DNA from: Paraglaciecola arctica
Lineage (GTDB): Bacteria; Pseudomonadota; Gammaproteobacteria; Enterobacterales; Alteromonadaceae
Assembly (NCBI GenBank): GCA_003232445.1
Contig: QIJM01000223.1
Location: 1 to 13,899 of the forward strand
Length of the DNA stretch: 13,899 nucleotides
Reading direction: 5' to 3'
Shown: one piece after another, positions 6,667 to 13,852 of the stretch
Numbering within the stretch: the first letter of the stretch is position 1
Layout of the letters: the number at the start of each line of letters is the position of its first letter
Translations under genes and position numbers: made by a program
Notes under the pieces: model-generated
The model's database searches: none
The model's input: the letters and a program-made list of their open reading frames with translations, nothing else
What the model was told of the DNA's origin: nothing

Positions 6667-7546
6667 TTTATATCAGGAAGAACACCACCCCTCTCCACTG
6701 CAATACACTTGGATGGAATTCAAAAACAACCATATCGCTGTCGCTGGGTTGTTTTGTTTTGCTTTTTTTCTAATCATCACTATTTTTTGCCCGTTATTAG
6801 CGCCCTTTGATCCGAATATGCAGCAAATAGGAGATTTGCTGATACCACCCGCTTGGGATCCCAATGGTGGCATTAGCCATTTATTTGGAACTGATGCCTT
6901 AGGCCGTGATTTATTATCTCGGATTATCTATGGTTGCAGAATGACCTTTGGTATTAGTTTGTTGTTGGTTATGGTGGCAATGCTACTCGGTGTTGGTTTT
7001 GGAGCGTTAGCTGGCATGAGCAAAGGGTTCCGTTCAAGTTTTCTTAACCATACTTTAGACTCCATTCAAGCAATCCCAACGCTGCTTATCGCCATCATTA
7101 TTATCGCCATTTTAGGCCCGGGATTAGTTAATAGCATGTGGGCCATTGCGCTAGCGCTTATACCCCAATTTATGCACCAAACCCGCGACTTTGTAAGAAA
7201 TGAATTATCTAAAGAATATATTATGGCGGCCAAACTTGACGGTGCCAGCAAAACACATATTTTTGTCCATTCCATATTGCCGAATATGGGTGAGATGTTA
7301 GTAGTACAAGCAACTCTAGCGCTATCCGTTTCTATCTTAGACATCAGCGCTTTGGGATTTCTCAAACTAGGCGCTCAAGCCCCCTCCTCAGAACTAGGGG
7401 CAATGCTCTTGGAAGGTATTGAGGTTGCTTACATTGCACCTTGGACTATTGCCCTGCCCGGTGGAGCATTGTTTATGATGATAATTTCTATCAATTTAGT
7501 AGGCGATGGTCTGCGCTCAGCGCTTAGAAATAGGTTATTAAACTAA
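6653..7546 (+). CDS. sapC: SapC, inner-membrane permease subunit
   Basis: 297 residues from a GTG at 6653 that overlaps the end of sapB by 14 bases; GAAGGG lies about 6 bases upstream of it and serves as a ribosome binding site. The protein has a first membrane segment at about 29-50, the DppC-family signature HLFGTDALGRDLLSRIIYG at about 78-97, and a permease domain with an EAA-type coupling loop around residues 186-210 (EYIMAAKLDGASKTHIF, then HSILPNM). It forms the channel with SapB and is coupled to the ATPases SapD and SapF. Length and layout match E. coli SapC (about 296 residues). Confidence 0.94.
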   Translation: MPQSSLYQEEHHPSPLQYTWMEFKNNHIAVAGLFCFAFFLIITIFCPLLAPFDPNMQQIGDLLIPPAWDPNGGISHLFGTDALGRDLLSRIIYGCRMTFGISLLLVMVAMLLGVGFGALAGMSKGFRSSFLNHTLDSIQAIPTLLIAIIIIAILGPGLVNSMWAIALALIPQFMHQTRDFVRNELSKEYIMAAKLDGASKTHIFVHSILPNMGEMLVVQATLALSVSILDISALGFLKLGAQAPSSELGAMLLEGIEVAYIAPWTIALPGGALFMMIISINLVGDGLRSALRNRLLN

Positions 7547-8541
7547 TGGTATTGCTTGATATCAAAAATCTGACCTTAGAAATTGATATATCTGCAGAAT
7601 GGGTAAAGGCACTTGATAAAATCAACATGGTGATCCATGAAGGTCAAATTCATGCCTTGGTCGGTGAATCAGGCTCAGGCAAAAGTTTGATAGTCAAAGC
7701 GATTGTTGGGGCATTGCCTAAGCGCTGGCGAATTACTGCCGACCGTATGACATGGAAAGGACAAAATTTATTAACCATGTCGGTCAAAGCTAGGCGTAAG
7801 CTCATTCGTAATGATATCTCGGTGATTTTTCAAAATCCTCTTGAGTCACTCGATCCGTGCTTGACCTTAGGCCAGCAGCTAAAAGAAATGCTTCCCAGCA
7901 ACCAATTAACTAAAACTTGGTTTTGGCAGCGCAACCACGAAAAACAAGCATTATCCATAAAACTGTTGCATAAAGTAGGCATTAAAAATCACCAACTATG
8001 CCTAAGTAGCTATCCTCATCAAATTGCCAACGATGTGGTACAGAAGTTTATGGTTGCTATGGCACTGGCATCTGAGCCTAAATTAATTATTGCCGATGAT
8101 CCCACTAGAGGCATGGAAGTTACCTCAAAGACACAAATATTGAAGTTGCTCAGTAGAGTCAACCAAGTAAAAAGTATGAGTGTTTTGTTTGTCAGCCATG
8201 ATTTGTTGGCAATATCCAGTATTGCCAGTTATATGACCGTTTTATATTGTGGGCAAACAGTTGAAAGTGGTGATTTACAGCAGCTCAAAAAACGCGCTTT
8301 TCACCCCTACACGCAAGCATTTCTAGATAGCGCACCCAGCTTTCGCAAAGACCTTCCCCCAAAATCTCCTCTTAGCTCATTAGATGGCACTATTCCTACT
8401 TTGCATCATTTACCCATAGGATGCAGATTCGGCCCAAGATGCCCAAGAGCACGTAAAGAGTGCGTAGCAACACCTCCAATTAGACGAGTTCATACGCATT
8501 TCTATAGTTGCCATTTCCCATTACATTGGGATGCTAAGTAA
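7546..8541 (+). CDS. sapD: SapD, ABC ATPase subunit with degenerate signature motif
   Basis: 331 residues, ATG overlapping the sapC stop by one base. Walker A GESGSGKS is at 40-47, the Q-loop is FQNPLESLDP, and the switch His is H218 (FVSHDL). The LSGGQ position reads IANDV (about 160-164), with no glycine, and the residue after the Walker B aspartate is D185 (IADDPT) instead of the catalytic glutamate; as I recall it, E. coli SapD reads LTEGE and IADEPT there. The C-terminal oligopeptide-transporter domain has four cysteines, C293, C299, C306 and C322, the kind of set that binds a [4Fe-4S] cluster in Dpp/Opp ATPases. It pairs with SapF. The ATP site that uses the SapD signature and catalytic residue is likely weak or inactive. 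In E. coli SapD is also tied to Trk potassium uptake. Confidence 0.93.
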   Translation: MVLLDIKNLTLEIDISAEWVKALDKINMVIHEGQIHALVGESGSGKSLIVKAIVGALPKRWRITADRMTWKGQNLLTMSVKARRKLIRNDISVIFQNPLESLDPCLTLGQQLKEMLPSNQLTKTWFWQRNHEKQALSIKLLHKVGIKNHQLCLSSYPHQIANDVVQKFMVAMALASEPKLIIADDPTRGMEVTSKTQILKLLSRVNQVKSMSVLFVSHDLLAISSIASYMTVLYCGQTVESGDLQQLKKRAFHPYTQAFLDSAPSFRKDLPPKSPLSSLDGTIPTLHHLPIGCRFGPRCPRARKECVATPPIRRVHTHFYSCHFPLHWDAK

Positions 8542-9332
8542 TGGATCTTATTAATGTTGAAGCCTTAACTTTTCAAAATCGCACAAAAAGCATATGGTCA
8601 AAAAGCAAGATAACGTTTGATTTGGGGCCTGTTAGTTTTAATCTGAAAGCAGGTGAAACCTTAGCCATTGTGGGCGATAACGGCTCGGGTAAGTCCTTGT
8701 TGGCCAAACTACTTGTGGGTTTAGAAACGCCTAAAAGTGGAAAAATTTTTATGAATGGAGTGGAACTAAATAAATCGAATATTAATGTCAGATGCCACGA
8801 TATCAGGATGATTTTTCAAAACTGTAACGAATCTCTTAATCCTGGGCTAACATTGGGTTCCATTCTGGAAGAACCTCTGCGCCTCAACACTAAACTTAAT
8901 GCTCAACAACGCAGTTCGCTAATAGAGCACACTCTTAGACAAGTTGGGTTAATGGCAGAACATCAGTTTTTTTACCGGCATATGTTGTCAGATGGACAAC
9001 GGCAAAGAATAGCCTTAGCCAAAGCCCTAATACTTAATCCCAAGGTGATTATTGCAGATGAACCCTTTGCAGCGTTAGACCCATCGGTGCGCTCTCAGGC
9101 GATTAATCTACTAATGAAATTACAGCGTGATTTGGGATTAGGGTTTATCTTTATTTCCCACAATTTAGGCATTGTTAGGCATATATCTGACAAAGTAATC
9201 ATCATGAAAGATGGCAAAGTAGTGGAGTCAGGAAAAACTGATGTCATATTTAGTTGGCCTAAAGATAAATATACTAAAAAATTAGTCGATTCTCATCAGG
9301 CACTGATCAATGGACAAAATAGTCAACGCTGA
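8541..9332 (+). CDS. sapF: SapF, ABC ATPase subunit
   Basis: 263 residues, ATG overlapping the sapD stop by one base. The motifs are intact: Walker A GDNGSGKS (45-52), Q-loop FQNCNESLNPG, signature LSDGQ (149-153), Walker B with catalytic glutamate IIADEP (E174), and switch His in ISHNLG. It lacks the cysteine-rich C-terminal extension found in SapD, as is usual for SapF. It is the second ATPase of the SapBCDF complex and the last gene of the sap operon. The next gene, oadB, is convergent, 56 bp away. Because SapD is degenerate, SapF is likely to supply most of the hydrolytic activity. Confidence 0.93.
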   Translation: MDLINVEALTFQNRTKSIWSKSKITFDLGPVSFNLKAGETLAIVGDNGSGKSLLAKLLVGLETPKSGKIFMNGVELNKSNINVRCHDIRMIFQNCNESLNPGLTLGSILEEPLRLNTKLNAQQRSSLIEHTLRQVGLMAEHQFFYRHMLSDGQRQRIALAKALILNPKVIIADEPFAALDPSVRSQAINLLMKLQRDLGLGFIFISHNLGIVRHISDKVIIMKDGKVVESGKTDVIFSWPKDKYTKKLVDSHQALINGQNSQR

Positions 9333-9388
9333 GTATTACAGAATAGATACTGCTCAGTAGTAGTTTTACTTTGTACCATCTAGCAATT

Positions 9389-10519
9389 TTATCCTACCAA
9401 GGCCAACAATATGCCAGCAGCCACCGCTGAGCCTAACACGCCAGCCACGTTAGGTCCCATAGCATGCATCAACAAGAAGTTATGATGGTTTGCTTCTAGT
9501 CCAACCTTGTTAACCACTCTAGCCGCCATAGGCACTGCAGACACACCAGCTGCCCCAATCAATGGATTGATTTTTTGGCTACTCAGTCTGCTCATTACTT
9601 TTGCCATTAATATGCCCGCTGCAGTACCTATGGAGAAAGCGATAGCCCCTAGCGCCAAGATACCTAACGTTTCAATAGTCAAAAACTTATCGGCCGATAA
9701 TTTTGAGCCAATTGCTAACCCCAAAAAGATAGTCACAACATTAATTAATTCATTTTGAGCGCTGTTACTTAGCCTATCTACCACACCTGATTCTTTCATC
9801 AAGTTACCTAAACAAAACATGCCAACTAAAGGTGTTGCAGTAGGTAAAAACAAAATACAAAGTAATAGTACCGCTAGAGGAAAAATAATTTTCTCACGCC
9901 TAGACACAGTTCTAAGTTGAGGCATTTCTATTTTTCTTTCTTCTTCTGTAGTAAATAAACGCATGATAGGAGGTTGAATAATTGGCACTAACGCCATATA
10001 CGAATAGGCTGCGACCGCAATAGCACCCAAAAGATCAGGAGCTAGCTTTGAGGCTAAAAATATCGCCGTTGGTCCATCAGCACCACCAATAATGGCGATG
10101 GCTGCGGCGTCTTGCAGAGAAAACTCGAAGCCAGGTACCATATTTAACGCGATAGCACCAAATAGCGTACCAAAAATACCAAATTGAGCGGCAGCACCGA
10201 GTAGCAGCATTCTAGGGTTGGCAATCAATGCGCTAAAGTCTGTCATAGCTCCCACGCCCATAAAAATAAGTAAGGGGAAGACGCCAGTGTCGATACCAAT
10301 ATGATAAACAAGGTAAAGCAACCCACCTGGATCACTAAAACCAGCCAACGGAATATTGGTTAATACTGCACCAAAACCAATAGGTAGCAGCAGCAAAGGT
10401 TCAAACTTTTTAACAATAGCTAAATAAAGTAATATTGCACCAACGCTCATCATGATCACCTGACCCAACTCAAAATGAGCCAGAGAAGTGCTTTGCCACA
10501 ATAATTCGAGCTTTTCCAT
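9389..10519 (-). CDS. oadB: Oxaloacetate decarboxylase beta subunit, Na+ pump (OadB)
   Basis: 376 residues and strongly hydrophobic, with about nine or more membrane segments. It takes CO2 from the carboxybiotin of OadA and couples decarboxylation to Na+ export across the inner membrane. Using Klebsiella numbering with a constant offset of 55, every residue known for function is present: D203 is D148 (GGADGPTAIF), Y229 is Y174, N373 is N318, G377 is G322, S382 is S327 and R389 is R334. The protein is shorter than the 433-residue Klebsiella OadB, but both ends look complete (start MEKLELLW, end ILLALVG), so this is a short form and not a truncation. It follows oadA by 9 bp. Confidence 0.96.
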   Translation of the reverse strand: MEKLELLWQSTSLAHFELGQVIMMSVGAILLYLAIVKKFEPLLLLPIGFGAVLTNIPLAGFSDPGGLLYLVYHIGIDTGVFPLLIFMGVGAMTDFSALIANPRMLLLGAAAQFGIFGTLFGAIALNMVPGFEFSLQDAAAIAIIGGADGPTAIFLASKLAPDLLGAIAVAAYSYMALVPIIQPPIMRLFTTEEERKIEMPQLRTVSRREKIIFPLAVLLLCILFLPTATPLVGMFCLGNLMKESGVVDRLSNSAQNELINVVTIFLGLAIGSKLSADKFLTIETLGILALGAIAFSIGTAAGILMAKVMSRLSSQKINPLIGAAGVSAVPMAARVVNKVGLEANHHNFLLMHAMGPNVAGVLGSAVAAGILLALVG

Positions 10520-10528
10520 CTGTGTTCC

Positions 10529-12319
10529 TTATCCTATGACTAATAAAGGTTGACCCGTGTGCACAGCATCACCTTCTTTCGTTGAGATATTGGATACCAC
10601 ACCTGATATAGATGCTCGAATTTCGGTTTCCATTTTCATAGCTTCCATAATGATGACTACATCACCTAGATTGACCGAATCACCATCTCTGACCAGCACT
10701 TTAAAAATATTCCCTGCCAGTGGTGAATTTAACACTTGTCCTGTTGCTGAAGGAGCACTAGTCGCTTGAGGCGTAGGCGCGGAAAGAGAAGTTGCTTGCA
10801 CATTTGTTAACTCACCACTTTGAGCCACTTCAACCTCAAACACTTGACCGTCAACACGCACTGAATATGCCGCCGCCCCAGAGTTTGTTGACTCAACCGA
10901 TACAGCAGTGCTAGTGGCAACTTTTGATGCTTGACTTGGTACTGGTTCGAATGCGTCAGGGTTATTTCTATTTTTAAGAAATTTTAAGCCGATTTGTGGA
11001 AACAAAGCATAGGTCAACACGTCATCCACCAAATCGTCTGCTATTTGAATAGATTCTTTTTTGGCAATATCTGTAAGTTCAGTGGTAAGTAGCGCTAATT
11101 CGTCTTCAATTAGATCTGCCGGACGACATATAATGGCTTCTTTGCCTTCTAATACACGCAGTTGTAGTTCACTGTTAACGGGGGCTGAAGTCGCACCATA
11201 CTCACCTTTGAGTATACCGGCTGTTTCTTTACTGATGTTTTTATAACGTTCGCCTGTTAGTACATTGATAACAGATTGAGTGCCGACAATCTGCGACGTC
11301 GGTGTTACCAAAGGTATAAAACCAAGATCTTCTCTTACTTTTGGGATTTCTAAAAGAACTTCATCCATCTTATCTTCAGCACCCTGCTCTTTCAGTTGGC
11401 TTTCCATGTTAGTCAACATGCCGCCAGGCACCTGAGCAATCAGAATTCTCGCATCAACACCTTTAAGACTGCCTTCGAACTGCACGTACTTTTTACGTAC
11501 ATCACGGAAGTAACTAGCAATTTCAGTAAAAGCAGGCAATGCAAAACCTGTATCTCGCTCTGTACCTTCAACAATAGACACCATAGTTTCAGTTGCGGTA
11601 TGACCATAGGTCATGCTCATTGATGAAATAGACGTGTCTAAAATATCGATACCTGCATCAATCGCTTTTTGATAGGTAGCGGTGCTCAAGCCTGTCGTTG
11701 CATGACAATGCATAGCAATAGGCACTTCAATGGATTCTTTTAATCTAGTAACCAACTCCTCACACTCGTATGGCTTTAGCAAACCCGCCATATCTTTAAT
11801 ACAAATTGAATGCACGCCCATGTCTTGTAATTCGTTGGCCATATCTAACCAAGTTTGCAAGGAATGAACAGGTGAAACTGTGTAAGACATAGTTCCTTGA
11901 GCATGTGCACCTTGTTTAATCGCTGCCTTAACCGCAGTTTGTAAATTGCGAATATCGTTCATCGCATCAAATATACGGAACACATCGACGCCATTTGTAT
12001 GTGCTCGCTCAACAAACTTTTCAACCACGTCATCTGCATAATGGCGATAACCTAAAAGATTCTGCCCACGTAACAACATTTGCTGTTTAGTTTTAGGCAT
12101 AGCCTTTTTGAACTGACGAATGCGATCCCATGGATCTTCTCCTAAATAACGAATGCAAGCATCAAAAGTCGCCCCACCCCATGTTTCTAGTGACCAATAG
12201 CCAATGTCGTCTAATTTACTGGCTACAGGCAACATGTCTTCCAGACGCATTCTGGTCGCAAGCAGTGATTGGTGGGCGTCACGCAATACAACATCTGTAA
12301 TCGCTAGTGGTTTACGCAT
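10529..12319 (-). CDS. oadA: Oxaloacetate decarboxylase alpha subunit, carboxyltransferase plus biotinyl domain (OadA)
   Basis: 596 residues. The N-terminal carboxyltransferase TIM barrel begins TDVVLRDAHQSLLATR; D14, K175 (IKDMAG) and the HxH pair H204/H206 (MHCHATTG) are the expected metal and active-site residues. A conserved carboxylase domain follows, then an Ala/Ser/Thr-rich flexible linker (about 455-520). The C-terminal biotinyl domain has EAMKMETE with biotin lysine K562, 34 residues from the end as in other biotin carriers. It transfers the carboxyl group of oxaloacetate to biotin, releasing pyruvate; OadB then decarboxylates the carrier. The carboxyltransferase resembles that of pyruvate carboxylase subunit B, but the adjacent oadG and oadB settle the identity. 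It lies 26 bp after oadG. Confidence 0.96.
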   Translation of the reverse strand: MRKPLAITDVVLRDAHQSLLATRMRLEDMLPVASKLDDIGYWSLETWGGATFDACIRYLGEDPWDRIRQFKKAMPKTKQQMLLRGQNLLGYRHYADDVVEKFVERAHTNGVDVFRIFDAMNDIRNLQTAVKAAIKQGAHAQGTMSYTVSPVHSLQTWLDMANELQDMGVHSICIKDMAGLLKPYECEELVTRLKESIEVPIAMHCHATTGLSTATYQKAIDAGIDILDTSISSMSMTYGHTATETMVSIVEGTERDTGFALPAFTEIASYFRDVRKKYVQFEGSLKGVDARILIAQVPGGMLTNMESQLKEQGAEDKMDEVLLEIPKVREDLGFIPLVTPTSQIVGTQSVINVLTGERYKNISKETAGILKGEYGATSAPVNSELQLRVLEGKEAIICRPADLIEDELALLTTELTDIAKKESIQIADDLVDDVLTYALFPQIGLKFLKNRNNPDAFEPVPSQASKVATSTAVSVESTNSGAAAYSVRVDGQVFEVEVAQSGELTNVQATSLSAPTPQATSAPSATGQVLNSPLAGNIFKVLVRDGDSVNLGDVVIIMEAMKMETEIRASISGVVSNISTKEGDAVHTGQPLLVIG

Positions 12320-12345
12320 GGGGATACTTCCTTAAAAATTTTAAA

Positions 12346-12612
12346 CTAGTGTGACTGTCTATGTTGAAAGATAGCTGCACTGATCACGGCCACAATCTTT
12401 GGAGACACGCTTGGGTTATTAGGCAAGGTGTTATGAGTAAACTTGGGCTGGTTTTCTATAGTGTTTATCGACTCATCAGGAATAAGTTTGTTAATCCAAG
12501 CAATCAGAGTAATTGCACCAATTAACATCGATAAAAACAAAAACACCACTACCATTCCAACTAAAAATAAATTAGCGGCTTCTGCAAGAGCATTTGCTAC
12601 TTCAGGTTGCAT
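12346..12612 (-). CDS. oadG: Oxaloacetate decarboxylase gamma subunit (OadG)
   Basis: 88 residues. It has a single N-terminal membrane helix at about 14-40 (LFLVGMVVVFLFLSMLIGAITLIAW), followed by a polar linker and a conserved C-terminal segment PKIVAVISAAIFQHR. In the family OadG anchors OadA to OadB and speeds carboxyl transfer; the C-terminal tail binds OadA and can bind zinc, and the final HRQSH is rich in histidine. It is the first gene of oadGAB. A candidate promoter lies just upstream. OadG is poorly conserved outside these features, but length, topology and position leave little doubt. Confidence 0.9.
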   Translation of the reverse strand: MQPEVANALAEAANLFLVGMVVVFLFLSMLIGAITLIAWINKLIPDESINTIENQPKFTHNTLPNNPSVSPKIVAVISAAIFQHRQSH

Positions 12613-12636
12613 ACAAACGTGATCTCAACATTAATC

Positions 12637-12664
12637 AATATAGTAGGTGATAAGTACCATGCAA
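12637..12664 (-). promoter_or_regulatory. Candidate sigma-70 promoter of oadGAB
   Basis: On the minus strand TTGCAT (12664-12659), 16 bases, then TATATT (12642-12637). Transcription would start near 12630, about 18 bases before the oadG ATG, leaving a short leader with only a weak ribosome binding site (GAGAT). The rest of the space up to the tRNA terminator is AT-rich and contains no other gene that I can support. Confidence 0.4.
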
Positions 12665-12804
12665 CCTAAGAAAACACAACAAAACGACAAGAGTAAAAGT
12701 GCATAAAAAATAAGAAAAAATTCACTTTTTACGAATATCTACCCACTTTCATCATGAGTGAAAAACCACATCCAGTAATGTCGAACTCAATATATTGCGA
12801 ACAC

Positions 12805-12836
12805 AAAAAAGCCCACAAAATTTTGTGGGCTTTTTT
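12805..12836 (-). terminator. Intrinsic terminator of the tRNA operon
   Basis: A perfect 32-bp palindrome: six A, the arm GCCCACAAAA, its complement, and six T. On the minus strand it lies three bases after the encoded CCA of the last tRNA-Arg, so it ends the tRNA-Ser/tRNA-Arg transcript. The symmetry means it could also work on the plus strand, but no gene points that way here. Confidence 0.9.
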
Positions 12837-12839
12837 ATA

Positions 12840-12924
12840 TGGTGCGCGTGGAAGGATTCGAACCTCCGACCACCTGGTTCGTAGCCAGGTACTCAGGTAC
12901 TCTATCCAGCTGAGCTACACGCGC
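12840..12924 (-). tRNA. tRNA-Arg(ACG), second copy, with an 8-bp tandem duplication (possibly a pseudo-tRNA)
   Basis: 85 bases including the encoded CCA. The acceptor stem GCGCGTG/CACGCGC, the anticodon loop CTACGAA (anticodon ACG) with stem CCTGG/CCAGG, and the T arm GGAGG/CCTTC with loop TTCGAAT are identical to the neighbouring copy at 12989-13065. The only difference is that the block GAGTACCT is present twice in tandem, adding eight bases between the D stem and the anticodon stem. Either the linker at position 26 grows from one base to nine, or the D loop grows by eight. Neither is a normal tRNA shape, so charging and use on the ribosome are doubtful, although the intact acceptor and T arms should still be recognised by RNase P. 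Confidence 0.85.
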
Positions 12925-12937
12925 TTAAACCGGTTTG

Positions 12938-12975
12938 TTTTAGAAGTATAACAAAACTCCGTTAATCTTCTAAAA
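12938..12975 (-). repeat. Inverted repeat in the spacer between the two tRNA-Arg genes
   Basis: The arms TTTTAGAAG and CTTCTAAAA are perfect nine-base complements separated by 20 bases. They occupy most of the 64-bp spacer and would form a hairpin in the precursor RNA between the 3' end of the first tRNA-Arg and the 5' end of the second. It may be a processing or spacing structure. It does not look like a terminator because the loop is long and the stem AT-rich. Confidence 0.4.
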
Positions 12976-12988
12976 AATCTTTAAAATA

Positions 12989-13065
12989 TGGTGCGCGTGG
13001 AAGGATTCGAACCTCCGACCACCTGGTTCGTAGCCAGGTACTCTATCCAGCTGAGCTACACGCGC
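12989..13065 (-). tRNA. tRNA-Arg(ACG), normal copy
   Basis: 77 bases including the encoded CCA. The cloverleaf is complete: acceptor GCGCGTG/CACGCGC, D arm GCTC...GAGT, anticodon arm CCTGG-CTACGAA-CCAGG (ACG, read as ICG after deamination of A34), T arm GGAGG-TTCGAAT-CCTTC, discriminator A. It is the middle gene of the tRNA-Ser/tRNA-Arg/tRNA-Arg operon and reads CGU, CGC and CGA codons. The order csrA, tRNA-Ser, tRNA-Arg copies is the same as the serV-argVYZQ region of E. coli. Confidence 0.97.
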
Positions 13066-13090
13066 ATTAAAACTTTTCCACATCGAAACC

Positions 13091-13182
<92 letters not shown>

Positions 13183-13304
13183 GGAATTTGGATCTTGTAC
13201 ACATTTTCGGATATTTTCCTGCTTAACTAGCCTAGATTATCTATCTAAACAGCAAGCTTCAGTCCCTCTGACTTAGGCTTAACCTCTCCTAAATGTGGAG
13301 CCGA

Positions 13305-13332
13305 ATTTTACCGATCCACATGAGTAAGTCAA
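13305..13332 (-). promoter_or_regulatory. Sigma-70 promoter of the tRNA-Ser/tRNA-Arg operon
   Basis: On the minus strand TTGACT (13332-13327), 16 bases, TAAAAT (13310-13305), then the GC-rich discriminator TCGGCTCC. Transcription would start near 13298. A GC-rich discriminator is the usual mark of growth-rate and ppGpp-controlled stable RNA promoters. It lies downstream of the csrA terminator and upstream of the first tRNA, so the tRNA genes can be expressed independently of csrA. Confidence 0.65.
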
Positions 13333-13450
13333 ACACTTTTTATGAAGTTACTGACGGCTTGCTGGCATTTTAAACAATTATTGGCTAAGTGCTTATTATT
13401 TGTCAGGTTTGGGCAAAAACATGAATTAATTTAAGCTAAAAATCAGGCAT

Positions 13451-13479
13451 AAAAAAAGCTGGTTCCCCAGCTTTTTTTT
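13451..13479 (-). terminator. Intrinsic terminator of csrA
   Basis: Arms AGCTGG/CCAGCT with a four-base loop, flanked by seven A and eight T, so that the stem can extend through A-T pairs. It lies 15 bases after the csrA stop in the minus-strand direction and separates csrA from the tRNA operon. The near-symmetric flanks would allow it to act on both strands. Confidence 0.88.
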
Positions 13480-13493
13480 AGGTCAAATCGCTG

Positions 13494-13709
13494 CTAGTCA
13501 TCGTCTGTGCTTGCTGCCTGTTCATGGGCGGCAAGTTGTACGTTTTTTTCAGCTTGGATACGCATATAAATTTCTTCACGATGCACAGATATTTCCTTAG
13601 GCGCATTCACACCAATTCTTACCTGATTACCTTTTACCCCTAATACTGTCACGGTGACGTCATCACCAACCATTAGGGTTTCTCCAACACGACGAGTTAA
13701 AATTAGCAT
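13494..13709 (-). CDS. csrA: CsrA, carbon storage regulator (RNA-binding protein)
   Basis: 71 residues from an ATG at 13709 with a strong ribosome binding site (AAAGGAG) upstream. The N-terminal part, MLILTRRVGETLMVGDDV onward, is nearly identical to E. coli CsrA, and the RNA-contact residues L4 and R44 (VHREEIY) are present. The dimer binds GGA motifs in mRNA leaders and changes translation or stability, controlling carbon metabolism, motility and biofilm formation. The family core is about 61 residues; here an extra acidic tail (ASTDDD) is present, a part that varies widely. It is downstream of alaS and upstream of tRNA-Ser and tRNA-Arg genes as in E. coli. Three GGA triplets in the 40 bases before the start suggest self-repression. 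Confidence 0.98.
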   Translation of the reverse strand: MLILTRRVGETLMVGDDVTVTVLGVKGNQVRIGVNAPKEISVHREEIYMRIQAEKNVQLAAHEQAASTDDD

Positions 13710-13717
13710 TCTATTAC

Positions 13718-13745
13718 TCCTTTATCCGTTAAAAAACACGATTCC
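13718..13745 (-). promoter_or_regulatory. Candidate CsrA sites in the csrA leader
   Basis: Three GGA triplets occur on the minus strand, at 13745-13743 (AAGGAA), 13727-13725 (ACGGAT) and 13720-13718 (AAGGAG, the ribosome binding site itself). CsrA is known to repress its own translation in E. coli through such sites. GGA is also part of any ribosome binding site, so only the two upstream copies carry independent weight. Confidence 0.4.
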
Positions 13746-13852
13746 TTCGTTAAAGTTAGTGTGAATTACCAGCAGCGCCAGAAAATTCACCCAATCGGTT
13801 TTTCCCTATTTTTGTTGTCACCACAAAAAACAACCGAAAAATTCTTACCTTC

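Noticed and set aside
9333..9388. Possible shared terminator between convergent sapF and oadB
   Set aside because: Only short AT-rich complementary pieces (AGTAT/ATACT) are seen, with no GC stem followed by a T-run on either strand, so no terminator is called.
9389..10519. oadB as a truncated gene because it is shorter than the 433-residue Klebsiella protein
   Set aside because: Both ends look natural and all functional residues fall at a constant offset, so it is a short family member and not a broken gene.
10529..12319. oadA as pyruvate carboxylase subunit B
   Set aside because: The catalytic domains are similar, but oadG directly upstream and oadB directly downstream identify a Na+-pumping oxaloacetate decarboxylase.
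12754..12951. A 65-codon open frame on the plus strand across the terminator and tRNA-Arg
   Set aside because: It reads antisense through a terminator and a tRNA gene; tRNA antisense frames often produce such spurious peptides (GARGRIRTSDHLVRS is a well-known artefact of this kind).
13183..13450. Small protein or sRNA between csrA and tRNA-Ser
   Set aside because: Apart from the tRNA promoter, leader and csrA terminator I see no open frame with a ribosome binding site and no independent promoter-terminator pair.
13810..13832. Terminator between alaS and csrA
   Set aside because: The minus strand can form TTTTTGT/ACAAAAA with a seven-base loop, but the stem has almost no GC and would not make an intrinsic terminator.
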